From Isoetes engelmannii (Eukaryota > Streptophyta > Lycopodiopsida > Isoetales > Isoetaceae): a stretch of DNA of 28,219 nt. This document shows positions 19,136 through 28,219 of this stretch, one piece after another. The notes beneath the pieces were generated by a model. The model ran no database searches. It was not told the origin of the DNA and saw only the letters and a list, made by a program, of their open reading frames with translations. The number at the start of each line of letters is the position of its first letter. Positions within the stretch are counted from its first letter, which is position 1. The stretch spans positions 1 to 28,219 of the forward strand of contig JAANSK020043354.1 in NCBI GenBank assembly GCA_011763485.2. The letters are read 5' to 3'. Both the position numbers and the translations under genes were made by a program.

Positions 19136-20638
19136 CTATTGCCTCTAGAATTTGAAAAACAATTCGGGCAAGCCGGCATAAATTAAGATTTTCACTTGAC
19201 CAATCAATGGATAATATGTGTAATGAACTGTTGGAATCACTTCTATTTAGAATTCACCCAGTTGGTCACTTTGAAAACCAAAACAAAATATTTATTTCGG
19301 GCAATGCTGGAGGCCTTATTGGAATTTTTTTCCACATATAGTAAAAGGGCAGAAACAACACCACAAAAAGATTGATCATAGTAGAAGCCAATTTAAGAGG
19401 AAGGAATATAGTGCACCATTATGACAACTATATCTAAAGCATGCCCTGTTCTAGAAAGCACCTAGGCAGTTTCTGTAGAAGCAAGAAATAGATCTAATAT
19501 GATGAAAATGACACATCTATTACGAGACATCTATTACGAAAAAGAAAAGAAAAGATTGAGGCGGAATATAGATTTCTGAGGAGCTAAATATAGGTGAAAG
19601 AAAGGCACTTAGGGTCATAATTAGATATGTGGCTATGGACAACCATAACTAGAATGACAAATGCAGAAACCAGATCAATGTTGTTTCCATAATCCGTGCC
19701 GGTGGTTTACAGCAGACTTAAAGCAAAACATATAAAGTACCAGCATCAGGACTATTTTTGGAGGCTTTCTTTAACAATTTGATACTTACTTCTAATTCTG
19801 CGTACCGAATCAGATCTTGCTGGGTGATTGGGTGATTACAAGCTCCAGATCTTGCTGGGTGATTACAAGCTCCTTCATTCATCGTGCAGACTTCATACTT
19901 GAAAGAATCCAGCCTTCTCTAGTTCTTGAGCAGAACCTTAACTCCACCGTCTTCGAGCCTCCAAAACCCTGCTACAAATCTTTCCCTCATTTTTCCACCT
20001 GCCAAAATGGGACTCCGCATCCGCCAAAGGTATTGCCACGTCCGCAAAGGGTTGGGTGGCCGTCAATGGCCACACCCTCCCCTATGCCCTTCGGGCAACC
20101 CAAAAACGCTTCTTGGGCACCAACAAATAATCAAATAAAGGGGCAGAGGTGCCTGAACAAAAAAAAAAAAAAACATTAGGGTTCTAGGATTTATGTTTCC
20201 TGTTATTGCGACGAGGCTTTTATGTTGCAAAACATAAGGGAATTTTATGTTATGATTTTGTTTTTGGCCAGAAATTCATGCAAAGGGGTCGGATCGGATT
20301 CGGATGAAGTATTTCAATGGCAGATCGCGTAGCTATGATGCTTTTTGAGCAGTTAAAACAGACAGGTGCAGAGAATTGGACAGAGAATGTCAAACTGGGA
20401 CAAGCCCTTCTGATATCCGGCTTCTGAGATCTATCTGCTCGGAGGTTCTCAGAGTTGGAGGTTTCGCCAAGCCTCCTCAGGATTAAGATAACGCGAGAAT
20501 TGATTATGGGGTAACAAATTTAGCTCCAACAGACCGGTCCGATCAGGTACGACCTCCAAATCCTTCCTCTGTTCAGCTCATTGCCAATGAATTGCAAGGG
20601 CGTTATATTTTCTAGAATTAGGCTAACAACCAGCAACA
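19136..20638. other. Upstream region of the PPR gene with a possible retrocopy fragment
   Basis: AT-rich sequence to about 19800. An imperfect tandem (AGATCTTGCTGGGTGATT..ACAAGCTCC) is at 19812-19873. A GC-richer 19880-20158 segment then ends in a 16-base A run (20159-20174), which looks like the tail of a retroposed sequence, although I recognise neither a gene nor SINE boxes in it. The last ~450 bases must hold the PPR promoter and leader; I see no clear TATA box. Confidence 0.4.
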
Positions 20639-22357
20639 ATGCCTATATCCATGCCTATATCCAGGGACCTTGCATATAGCTTGGTTCTTGAGTGCTCGAA
20701 ACAACAAAATTTAGAGTTGAGTAGGCGAGTAAGTTCCTTAATCATCCAAAGTGGGCTCGATAGTGTTTCTGTCTTAGGTGACCATCTCATTCGTTTGTTT
20801 GCCTCTGCTGGAAGTTTGGTTGAGGCAAACCAAGCATTCTTTAAGGTTGCAAAAACGACTCCGTATACATGGAATGCTATTATTGACACTCATACATGGT
20901 TTTATGACAACAAAGTTGCCTTTGAGCTGTATGATATGATGCAGCTTGAAGGCAGAAGGCCAGATAAGTTTACATTTCTCAGCCTTCTGAAAGAATGCAG
21001 TGCAAGATGTACTATAGAGAAGGGTAGACAGATTCACGAGCAAATTACAGAGTTAGGTCTAGAATCCGATGCCATCGTAGGTAGTGCTCTTATTCATATG
21101 TATGCTAAATGTGGGGGCTTAGCAGAGGCGCATAAGATCCTCAATAGATTATCAAATCGAAATGTCATATCCTGGAATGCTATGGTTGCAGGATATGCCC
21201 AGCATGGCGAAAGGCATCTTGCCATAGAATGTCTTGAGAGGATGCACCAAGACAATATAGAGCCGAACGTGGTTACATGGAATGCAATTATCGCAGGGTG
21301 TGCTCAAAATGTTCAAGGTCTGCTTGCTTTAGAATGCTTTGAAGCCATGCAATTGAATGGCCTAGGACCAGATGGAGTGACATTACTGAGCATTTTAAAA
21401 GCATGTAGCAGCATAGGAGCCATTGAGCAGTCAAGGTTCTACCATGAGTACATTATTGAGCAAGGGTTTGGAATGAGCATTATGATGGGAAATACTTTAG
21501 TTGATACGTATGCTAAGTGTGGGAGCTTGGAAGAGGCATGCGGAATATTTGATCGACTGGTGAACCGAGACACTGTGTCATGGAATGCGATGATTGCAGG
21601 CTATGTCGAGCATGGTGATGGAAGGGTTGCTTTAGATTGCTTTAGAGACATGCAGCAAGATGAAAGCATAAAGCCAGATGAAGTGACCTTTATAACTGCT
21701 CTGAAAGCATGTGCACTTGCTGGAGCTTTTGAACACGGCAGGCACATGCATGAGCAAATTTTTGAGAATAAGCAGCAGATGGGCATTGCTATAACAAATG
21801 TCCTTGTGTTTATGTACACTAAATGTGGGAATGTGAAGGAGGCATGGAAAGTCTTTGATAGTGCACTGAACAGAGATGTAGCATCTTGGAATGCTATGAT
21901 TACAGGATTAGCCCAACTTGGTGATGCCGTTTCAGTTTTAAGGTGTTTTAAGGACATGCAGAACAATGGCATTGAGCCAGATAACATATCTTTAGTTGGT
22001 ATATTGGCTGTGTTTGGCCATGTGGGTTTGGTGGAGGAAGGGTTTTGGTATTTTCAAAATTTGAGACTTTCCTACAGCATAAAAGTAGACCTATTTCACA
22101 TTGCATGCATGATTGATCTTTTGGGTCATGCAGGATGCTTTGCAGAGGTGAAGAAACTCATGAATTCCAATATACAATGCAATAGACGCATATGGATGTC
22201 TCTACTTGATGCCTGCAAACTGCATTACAATATGGAACTAGGTAAGATATGTTTCAATGCCATTGTTTCCATGGACCCCCTTTGTGCCTCTGCCTATGTC
22301 CTTGTTCTCAATATTTATGGAAACAATTGCCTTGAAGTAAGAAATTGTGATGTGTAA
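20639..22357 (+). CDS. PLS-class pentatricopeptide repeat protein ending in the E1 region
   Basis: A 572-codon frame of pentatricopeptide repeats in the P-L-S pattern, with landmarks at about residues 107-159 (RPDKFTF..GRQIHEQI..MYAKCG), 175-222, 242-295 (YAKCGSLEEA), 310-358 (SWNAMIAGYVEHG, IKPDEVTF), 410-450 and 480-513. An E1-like block (RRIWMSLLDACKLHYNMELG, ending AYVLVLNIY near 560) follows. PLS PPR proteins bind organelle RNA, usually for C-to-U editing. The E2 region and DYW deaminase are absent, so editing would need a partner. The end is doubtful: CTTGAA/GTAAGAAATT is a good splice donor (GT at 22337), so a further exon may follow. There is no obvious organelle transit peptide; the start is a tandem repeat of MPIS (12-base duplication). 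Its wording resembles fern PPR families. Confidence 0.85.
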   Translation: MPISMPISRDLAYSLVLECSKQQNLELSRRVSSLIIQSGLDSVSVLGDHLIRLFASAGSLVEANQAFFKVAKTTPYTWNAIIDTHTWFYDNKVAFELYDMMQLEGRRPDKFTFLSLLKECSARCTIEKGRQIHEQITELGLESDAIVGSALIHMYAKCGGLAEAHKILNRLSNRNVISWNAMVAGYAQHGERHLAIECLERMHQDNIEPNVVTWNAIIAGCAQNVQGLLALECFEAMQLNGLGPDGVTLLSILKACSSIGAIEQSRFYHEYIIEQGFGMSIMMGNTLVDTYAKCGSLEEACGIFDRLVNRDTVSWNAMIAGYVEHGDGRVALDCFRDMQQDESIKPDEVTFITALKACALAGAFEHGRHMHEQIFENKQQMGIAITNVLVFMYTKCGNVKEAWKVFDSALNRDVASWNAMITGLAQLGDAVSVLRCFKDMQNNGIEPDNISLVGILAVFGHVGLVEEGFWYFQNLRLSYSIKVDLFHIACMIDLLGHAGCFAEVKKLMNSNIQCNRRIWMSLLDACKLHYNMELGKICFNAIVSMDPLCASAYVLVLNIYGNNCLEVRNCDV

Positions 22358-23547
22358 AACACATTCTACTCTGTAATTTGACTGTAACATAGCTCACTGC
22401 ATCTAGAAAGCATTGGAGTGCAAGGACATGTTTGTCTAGATTTTCAAAGTACCAACACCAAGCACCAGTCTTGAGAATGTCCTAAGACCTGAATTTATTG
22501 AAAAATTTATTTTTCCTGCTTTCATCCATCCACGTTAAGAAGCCCTTTAGTGCAGAAGATCAGCCAATAAGTAATGGGACTGCTCAAAAATGAACATTAG
22601 AGAATTCTTATGTTCTAAAAGAGCGAACTTTTTTGTCTTAAATGTACATCATTGGAGGCAATTTAAGCTATATTTCATCCAATGGAAGCATGTTCAAGGC
22701 GTAATTTGGGTGGTAATACCAGGGTCATGAGCAGGCATTCCAGCTGTCAGGCGTTTTAACTGACTAAGCCCAGAAACAAAGCATAAAGCCTGTTTCTTCA
22801 GTTTAGGATTGCATAAATACCACTAACTTCATTACCTTTCAGCCTATTTCATGAGCTAGTGGTAATCATTGAAGAACTTCCTCCTCGTTGTCTAGATTTG
22901 GAGTACATGTTTTGATTGTTTTGATCCAAGTATTATGGTAACCATTTCATTTCACATGCTGAACTAGTGAATTTATTTTGGTTGGGCGGATATACTTTGT
23001 ACGGAACTGAATTTTCAAGTTCCAAAACACGGGATAAGGGCCTATAAGTGTAATTTCCTGCCTTGATCAAACATGATTGAACGTAGTAGCAAGATATTTA
23101 CTGCTCAATGAACTAACTAGAAGCTTGTGATATGGCATTGCAGAAATGAAGAAAATAATCTGAAAAAACATTATGTGCTAGAGTCTTACCAAGAGTCGTA
23201 TCCCTTTCATGTATAGCTTACAAACAAAGTGTAGAGTTACGCGAAATGAGTTTGACCAAGTTCCATAGTTTCTTCAGGAACCCTTCTTTTCAGATTATGT
23301 ATACAACCACCTGCTCGTCAATAGCACCCTTCCAACTTGTAGGGCAGGAAAAAAGCATGTTTTATAGTTTGAACTTTTAACCATTTGATTTCGCATGCTA
23401 AACTAAGGGCCAGAACATTTAAGCCGTGGCAATTAACCCATATTCAATTATAATGTGCCACGACACATACAATTGCCGCAAACATGATTCCATTTGCATT
23501 CAAACATTCTGATTTTTAGGCCAACATGGCACTGCCGCTCCTTGGTG
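22358..23547. other. Downstream of the PPR gene, nothing recognised
   Basis: AT-rich sequence. I looked for a continuation of the PPR E2 or DYW regions (deaminase HxE and CxxCH motifs) and did not see one in the first ~1 kb. It may be the 3' untranslated region or an intron. Confidence 0.4.
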
Positions 23548-23589
23548 TACTTGTCGGGGAATTTGGCTTACTTGTCGGGGAATTTGGCT
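23548..23589 (+). repeat. Exact 21-base tandem duplication
   Basis: TACTTGTCGGGGAATTTGGCT occurs twice without a gap about 115 bases outside the left end of the trihelix palindrome. The perfect match indicates a recent duplication or a conserved subterminal motif. Confidence 0.85.
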
Positions 23590-23974
23590 GACAATTAGGG
23601 CGATGGAAAATTGCCAAGGACAGATGTTCGACGCTTGCTTTTCCCGTGATGAAGGAAGCCTACGAAATCTCTCTTCCCACACAATAAAAAACCAGCCTTG
23701 TGTTAAGAGAATTCACTGACATCGCTTTTGTTGTGCTGCGTGCAAGATAATCCAGGTTGAACAATCCTTCTTCATCCAGGTAAGAGAGTTTTGGATTTTA
23801 TTTTTTTCATAAATATGTTGTGTGATGTTCTTCTTCCTGTATTAAAATGGCCTGTATGTTTTTATTCTTCCTGGGTTGAAACAACCTGTAGAGAATTCAT
23901 ACAATGACTCCATATTCAAATTGTAGAATTTATTGATTGTATAATTCATTGCCTGTATATTCAAACTGTTGCAG

Positions 23975-25054
23975 ACATAGATAAACCAATTGATATTGTT
24001 TATTCAACTCAAGACCATGATTCTCAATTCCCTCTTTCATATGAGCAACCAATTTCCATCTCATCTAGTGAAGATTCCGGCACGCCGTTCCCAGCTTCCC
24101 AATCCATTTCCTTATAATGCCACTGCTTATTCACAAAATTCACTCCTCTCCAATCTCATTCCCTTACCATTACAATGCCCCTTCTTATTCACAAAATTCA
24201 CAAGCTTCTGCTGGTCCACATCTTCTTCCTATTCAATCACCATATTCTATCCCTCCTGCACATGCACAGTCCAGCAGCATTCAATTTTATACTTTCTTTT
24301 TTGCCTTCACCTCAAATTCTTCCGCCAAAAGCGCAAATGAAGAGGCAAAGAGGGTTGGCTAAAAAGGGAAAAGCAGATGGAGATGAGAAAGGAGATGCTT
24401 CTAAGGGGCCAGGTAAAAAGGGAAAAGAAAATAAAAATACAGGAACAAATGCAACAAATGCAGATGAGAAGGGTAGCACTACGCAAGGTGGGAAGAGAAG
24501 TGGACAATAGCACTGATTCATGTCCGAGGTGAGATGCAGGATGAATTTTGCAAACCTCCGAAACAAGGTGTGAACTTGTGGACTACTGTATACACAAATC
24601 TTGTTGGTCTACATCCTGATTTTGACAAGGACCACCAAGCCGAGGAGTCTCAGTACTATAATTTGATTGATGAATACATGGCCAATCGGGCCAATGTGCG
24701 CAAGGCAGTTCATAGTGGTTCCATCGTGAGTAGTGGAGGAGGAGGAGGAGGAGGAGGAGGAGGAGTTTTTAACGTCATGCCACTAGGTAGCATCCCTCTT
24801 GAGACATATGGCGGTCCTTCTCAAGGCACATCCCCTTACTCGAGGCAAATGATCTTCTAAGACAATTCATTGTTCTTAGTGGGCTCGAACTAGCGACCTC
24901 AGGCTGGCGGGCTTATGGACTAACCACAAGGACCGACGAGACCGAGAGGGATGCAGTGCAATCAGGTGACGAAGACACAGTAAAAGAGAAACAGACTGAA
25001 GAAAAACCTACTCTACATTGGGGACAAAAAGAATGTAATCATACAAGAAATTAA
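23975..25054 (+). pseudogene. Trihelix (Myb/SANT-like) DNA-binding protein pseudogene, left arm
   Basis: After an intron at 23780-23974 (CCAG/GTAAGAG donor, TTGCAG acceptor) the coding exon should start with ATG as in the other arm, but reads ATAG here. A Pro/Ser/Tyr/Gln-rich N-terminal part (PFPYNATAYSQNS) and a Lys-rich segment (24340-24480) follow, then the trihelix core. First tryptophan block WTIALIHVRGEM; second tryptophan in VNLW is intact near 24577. The third helix (CRKKWKALYSEY in the other arm) is removed by an ~84-base deletion at about 24637. A 1-base loss near 24480 shifts frame, and a SINE interrupts the acidic C-terminal part at about 24735. Such domains bind DNA in plant GT-factors and in ORF1 proteins of PIF/Harbinger transposons. 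Confidence 0.65.
24731..24948 (-). mobile_element. tRNA-derived SINE inserted in the left arm
   Basis: This block is absent at the same position of the right arm, so it is an insertion. On the minus strand it starts near 24948 and has an A-box-like GTGGTTAGTCCATAAG (24927-24912) and a B-box-like GGTCGCTAGTTCGAGCCC (24898-24881), spaced as in tRNA-derived SINEs. It ends in a (CTC)n tract (24735-24764 on the plus strand as GGA repeats). RNA polymerase III would start upstream of the A box. Flanking duplications are not clear (only GAG is shared), so its exact borders are uncertain. Confidence 0.65.
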
Positions 25055-25337
25055 GGAGGGAAGGAAAAGTTTCTTAGTCATATGGTACACATGGCATCAT
25101 TGGAAGAACGCAAAGTAGCTTTTTGGAGAAAATGGAGGCATCATTTTTCAAGCTTGTAGATAAGCTTTGAATGTCGATCCACAAACCTGAAGTTTGAAAC
25201 CACTTAAGAATTAGCATTGTATTAGACTTAAAATATGTACTTCATATATTGCAAATGAAATTTAACTCATAATTGTTATTTTTCTTATATGAAGTTGTTT
25301 ACTCTTTTTTACCTTGTGCTTACCTTACCTTTCTTCT

Positions 25338-25472
25338 TAACAAATTGCGCTGATGATAGAACAATAAGAGCGGCCCCCAATGTATGGGCTTACAGTAGGC
25401 CCTCAACTTTTATGGAAAGCCCTCATACATTGGGGGCCGCTCTTATTGTTCAACCATCAGTGCAATTTGTTA
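25338..25472. repeat. GC-rich hairpin element in the loop of the trihelix palindrome
   Basis: Left stem 25338-25389 pairs with right stem 25419-25472. The inner 27 bases are perfectly complementary, including AAGAGCGGCCCCCAATGTAT, and the outer ~24 bases have a few mismatches. The unpaired middle is about 30 bases. The stem is GC-rich in AT-rich surroundings. It encodes no protein and resembles a very short foldback MITE or a structured RNA precursor. Confidence 0.8.
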
Positions 25473-25993
25473 AGTATGAGCACATATCCATCCACTGACC
25501 ATAGAAAGCAAATACCAGAGCAGGTGATGATTCCTCAATTAACGTGCTCAAAATATGGTATAGCAACAGTCCCACAAAATCTTTTCCCTTCTGTCCATCA
25601 TCTCAAGCCCTATTAATTTATTGAAGAAGTTAGAACGAAGGAAGCAATTAACAAGTCTAATAACTATGAAATGGCGGTTTATAGCAGTTTCTTAAAAAGA
25701 AGAAAAATTAGAATTTACAATAAGCACAAGGTAAACAAGAAAGTAAACAACTTCATATAGGAAACATAACAGTTATAAGTTGATGACATTAAATTTCATT
25801 TTCAATGTAGGAAAGTACATATTTTAAGTCTAATACAATGCTAATTCTTAAGTGGTTTCAAACTTGAGGTTTATGGATCGACATTCAAAGCTTATCTGCA
25901 AGCTTGGAGAATGATACCTCCATTTTCTCCAAAAGAGCTACTTTGCCCTCTTCCAATGATGCCATATGATCAAGAAATTTTTTTCTTTCCTCT

Positions 25994-26949
25994 TTAATTT
26001 CTTGTATGATTACATTCTTCTTGTCCCCGATGTTTTTCTTCTTCATCAGAGTAGGTTTTTTTTTCTATCTGTTTCTCTTCTACTGTGTCTTCGGCATCTG
26101 ATTGCACTGCGTCCTTCTCACTCATGATGGAATCACCATGAACTGCCTTGTGCACATTGGCTTGATTGGCTATGTATTCATCAATCAAATTATAGTACTG
26201 ACACTCCTCGGCCCTATCATTCCTAGAAACATTGTTATGCGCCTTATCCTTTGAGTATTCAGAGTATAATGCCTTCCATTTCTTCCTGCATGTTCGGTGG
26301 TCCTTGTCAAAATCAGGATATAGACCAACAAGCTTTGTGTATACAGTACTTCACAAGTTCACACCTTGTTTTGGAGGCTTGCAGAATTCATCTTGCATCT
26401 CACCCCGGACATAAATCAATGCTACTGTCCACTTCTCTTCCCACCTTGCGTACTTGCTAGCCTTCTCATCTGCATTTGTTCTTGTATTTTCATTTTCTTT
26501 TCCCTTTTTACCTGACCTCTAGAAGTATCTGCTTTCTCATCTCCATCTGCTTTTCCCTTTTTAGTCGACCCTCTTTGCCTCTTCATTTGCGCTTTTGGCG
26601 GAAGAATTTGAGGTGAAGGCAAAAAAGAGAGAGTATAAAATTGGGTGTTGCTGGACTGTGCATATACAGGAGGGATAGAATATGGTGATTGAATAGGAAG
26701 AAAGTGTGGACCAGCAGAAGCTTGTGAATTTTGTGAATAAGAAGTGGCATTGTAATGGTAAGGGAATGGGATTGGAGAGGAGTGTGTATTTTGTGAATAA
26801 GCAGTGGCATTATAAGGAAATGGATTGAGAAGCTGGGAATGGCGTGCCGGAATCTTCACTGGATGAGATGGAGTTGGTTGCTCATATGAAAGAGGGAATT
26901 GAGAATCATGGTCTTGAATTGAGTAAACAATATCAATTGGTGTATCCAT
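25994..26949 (-). pseudogene. Trihelix (Myb/SANT-like) DNA-binding protein pseudogene, right arm
   Basis: Better-preserved copy. The intron at 27146-26952 (donor CCAG/GTAAGA) ends three bases before an ATG at 26949-26947 (MDTPIDIVYS). The N-terminal ~110 residues are rich in Pro, Ser, Tyr and Gln, then comes a Lys-rich stretch (KKGKADGDEK). The trihelix core reads WTVALIYVRGEM, then KQGVNL where the second tryptophan is a TGA stop, then CRKKWKALYSEY with the third tryptophan intact. The acidic C-terminus ends NHTRN at 25994. A 1-base loss near 26520 shifts the frame before the domain. These lesions differ from those of the left arm. The domain assignment rests on tryptophan spacing and helix wording, not on a search. 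Confidence 0.65.
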
Positions 26950-27343
26950 GTCTGCAAGAATTTGAATATGCAAGCAATAAATTATACAATCAATGAATTC
27001 TACAATTTGAATATGATGTCACTGTATGAATTCTCTACAGGCTGTTTCAACCCAGGAAGAATAAAAACATACAGGCCATTTTAATCCAGGAAGAAGAACA
27101 TCACACAACATACTTATGAAAAATAAATAATCCAAAACTCTCTTACCTGGATGAAGAAGGAAGAACAACAATCCGGATCATCTTGCACGCAGCACAACAG
27201 AAGCGATGTCAGTGAATTCTCTGAACAAGGGCAACATATTCTCCGAGACTTTCTACGACGGCGGTTATATTACTTTGTTGACTAGGAAAGATACTCTCCA
27301 AGTGGCTAGACCTGGGAACCTGCCGAGAATCTAAGTAACGCTC

Positions 27344-27430
27344 CTGACAAAATTGCGGAGTTCCACCGACATTACCCGAATAAGCCAAGTTCAAGTACTC
27401 CGGCTTCTGACAAAATTGCGGAGTTCCACC
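27344..27430 (+). repeat. 24-base direct repeat pair outside the right arm
   Basis: CTGACAAAATTGCGGAGTTC plus four following bases occur identically at 27344-27367 and 27407-27430, 63 bases apart, about 120 bases outside the right end of the trihelix palindrome. Placement mirrors the 21-base tandem outside the left end, but the motifs differ. Confidence 0.75.
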
Positions 27431-28219
27431 AGCGTTACCCCAAAAGATGGTCGTCACACGAATGCAAAAGTGTAATTTCACAAGGTAAGACTTGAACTCA
27501 CAACCTTCTAGATCTGTGTGACGTCCCTTTGCCAACCTATACTTGTTGAAGACATCCCCTTTCATCTTCTTCATAAGAGAAGATATTTTCAGCAGGTTCC
27601 AGAACATTCTAGAACCTATATGCATGCATGGCACTTGGTGCGATCTAGTCCGTTGGAGTGGCGCGATTCTGGCTGTTCAACTAGATATATATAGAGGCGC
27701 CTCATTCTTGTCAAACCTTTCCGATTCAATGCCAGTCCTAAGCCTTCTTGGCATCTGTTTGTGTTCCTGCTCGCCTTCAGGCCATTGAATTTCTGATTTC
27801 AAGATCATATATCAGATTCTTGTTGATTGCTCCCGTATTTCTTGTGTATTTTTCACGTATTTTTTTTGTTCTTTGCGTAGGTTCATGACAGTTTCCTTGA
27901 AGGCTCCAAATCATCCACTTATGCTACGTGGCCCCCTCCATGTACACCAAGTGGCATGCATGCAATTATGTTGTGGAGATTGTGCATTGTTGGAATTCAT
28001 GCAGTGGCACTCTATTAGAGATGGTCGAGGATAGCAAGACCATTTTAGTTCAACATTAGTTGTGAGCCATTCTTGCTCGAGTTCTCTTGTTCCCTTGTGC
28101 CGTCGTGGCTATGTACATATTATTGTGTTTTATATAGATTAGAAGTGGTTGAACCCGGGTACGTAGTCCTCTCCACTCTAGGTGGAGCCGACCTATACCC
28201 TTGAACAAGCCACTCGTTT
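27431..28219. other. Right edge of the window, weak repeat remnants
   Basis: No gene recognised. The last ~80 bases (GGTTGAACCCGGGTACGTAG, then CTCTAGGTGGAGCC and an ACCTATACCC run) have the flavour of the 3' part of a plant LTR, but no second LTR, primer-binding site or coding domain is visible in the window. Confidence 0.35.

Larger units (their letters stand above)
23706..27222. mobile_element. Long palindrome of two tail-to-tail trihelix-gene copies
   Basis: Left arm 23706-25322 and right arm 25721-27222 are inverted copies. They start at AGAGAATTCACTGACATCGCT outside and end at CCTTGTGCTTA inside. The 398-base loop carries its own hairpin. Each arm holds a leader exon, a 195-base intron of identical length in both arms, a trihelix-type coding exon and a ~270-base 3' region. 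The left arm is longer because of an inserted SINE, partly offset by an ~84-base deletion. The copies are visibly diverged, so this is not an assembly duplication. No transposase gene is present. Whether this is a non-autonomous transposon or a duplicated host-like gene is unresolved. Confidence 0.8.

Noticed and set aside
22358-23547. DYW deaminase domain downstream of the PPR gene
   Set aside because: No HxE or paired-cysteine zinc motif was seen in the downstream sequence that I read.
24534-24860. Glycine-rich protein frame in the left trihelix arm
   Set aside because: The glycine run is the GGA tract of the inserted SINE read as codons; the frame is a chance fusion.
24881-24930. Intact tRNA gene
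   Set aside because: A and B boxes are present but no complete cloverleaf or anticodon arm can be drawn; the SINE explanation fits better.
28140-28219. LTR retrotransposon at the right edge
   Set aside because: Only a vague resemblance to LTR 3' sequence; no second LTR, primer-binding site or coding domain inside the window.

Overview
The window looks like low-gene-density plant nuclear DNA, most likely from a fern or another seed-free land plant. The evidence is spliceable GT-AG introns, a PLS-type pentatricopeptide (PPR) gene whose repeat wording resembles fern PPRs, a plant-specific UPF0496 gene, and a dense mixture of decayed transposons. No bacterial gene layout, rRNA, CRISPR array or complete tRNA gene is visible. 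The taxonomic call is an inference from protein style only.

Layout, left to right. Positions 38-2790 are a nest of repeats: a ~1.1-kb palindromic (foldback) element, a second truncated copy of it, and a diverged ~270-base unit repeated in direct and inverted orientation. Positions 3890-4307 look like the 3' end of a LINE with a poly-A tail. Positions 4969-6716 are a broken pogo/Tigger-type DDE transposase whose middle, including the second catalytic aspartate, is deleted. Positions 8085-8987 are a non-autonomous hAT-like element with matching ends and an 8-base target duplication. Positions 9789-10922 hold an intact UPF0496 membrane-associated protein gene. Positions 12514-17397 are a ~4.9-kb near-perfect palindrome whose two arms each carry a decayed gene for a HUH (rolling-circle type) endonuclease. 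Positions 20639-22357 are a PPR gene that ends in the E1 region. Positions 23706-27222 are a second large palindrome whose arms each carry a decayed, intron-containing gene for a trihelix (Myb/SANT-like) DNA-binding protein; one arm carries a SINE insertion and the loop holds a separate GC-rich hairpin. The right end shows only weak repeat remnants.

The most unusual content is the set of long tail-to-tail inverted repeats made of unrelated coding elements: HUH endonuclease, trihelix protein, and a non-coding foldback family. In both coding palindromes I found no disabling lesion shared by the two arms. This suggests each palindrome formed while its gene was still intact, after which the arms decayed independently. 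In the HUH palindrome both arms still encode the HUH histidines and the single Y-x-x-K tyrosine motif, which fits a single-tyrosine eukaryotic HUH transposon (Replitron-like) or an integrated CRESS-type Rep relative. Only two genes appear intact and host-type: UPF0496 and the PPR gene. They show no functional link to each other or to the transposons.
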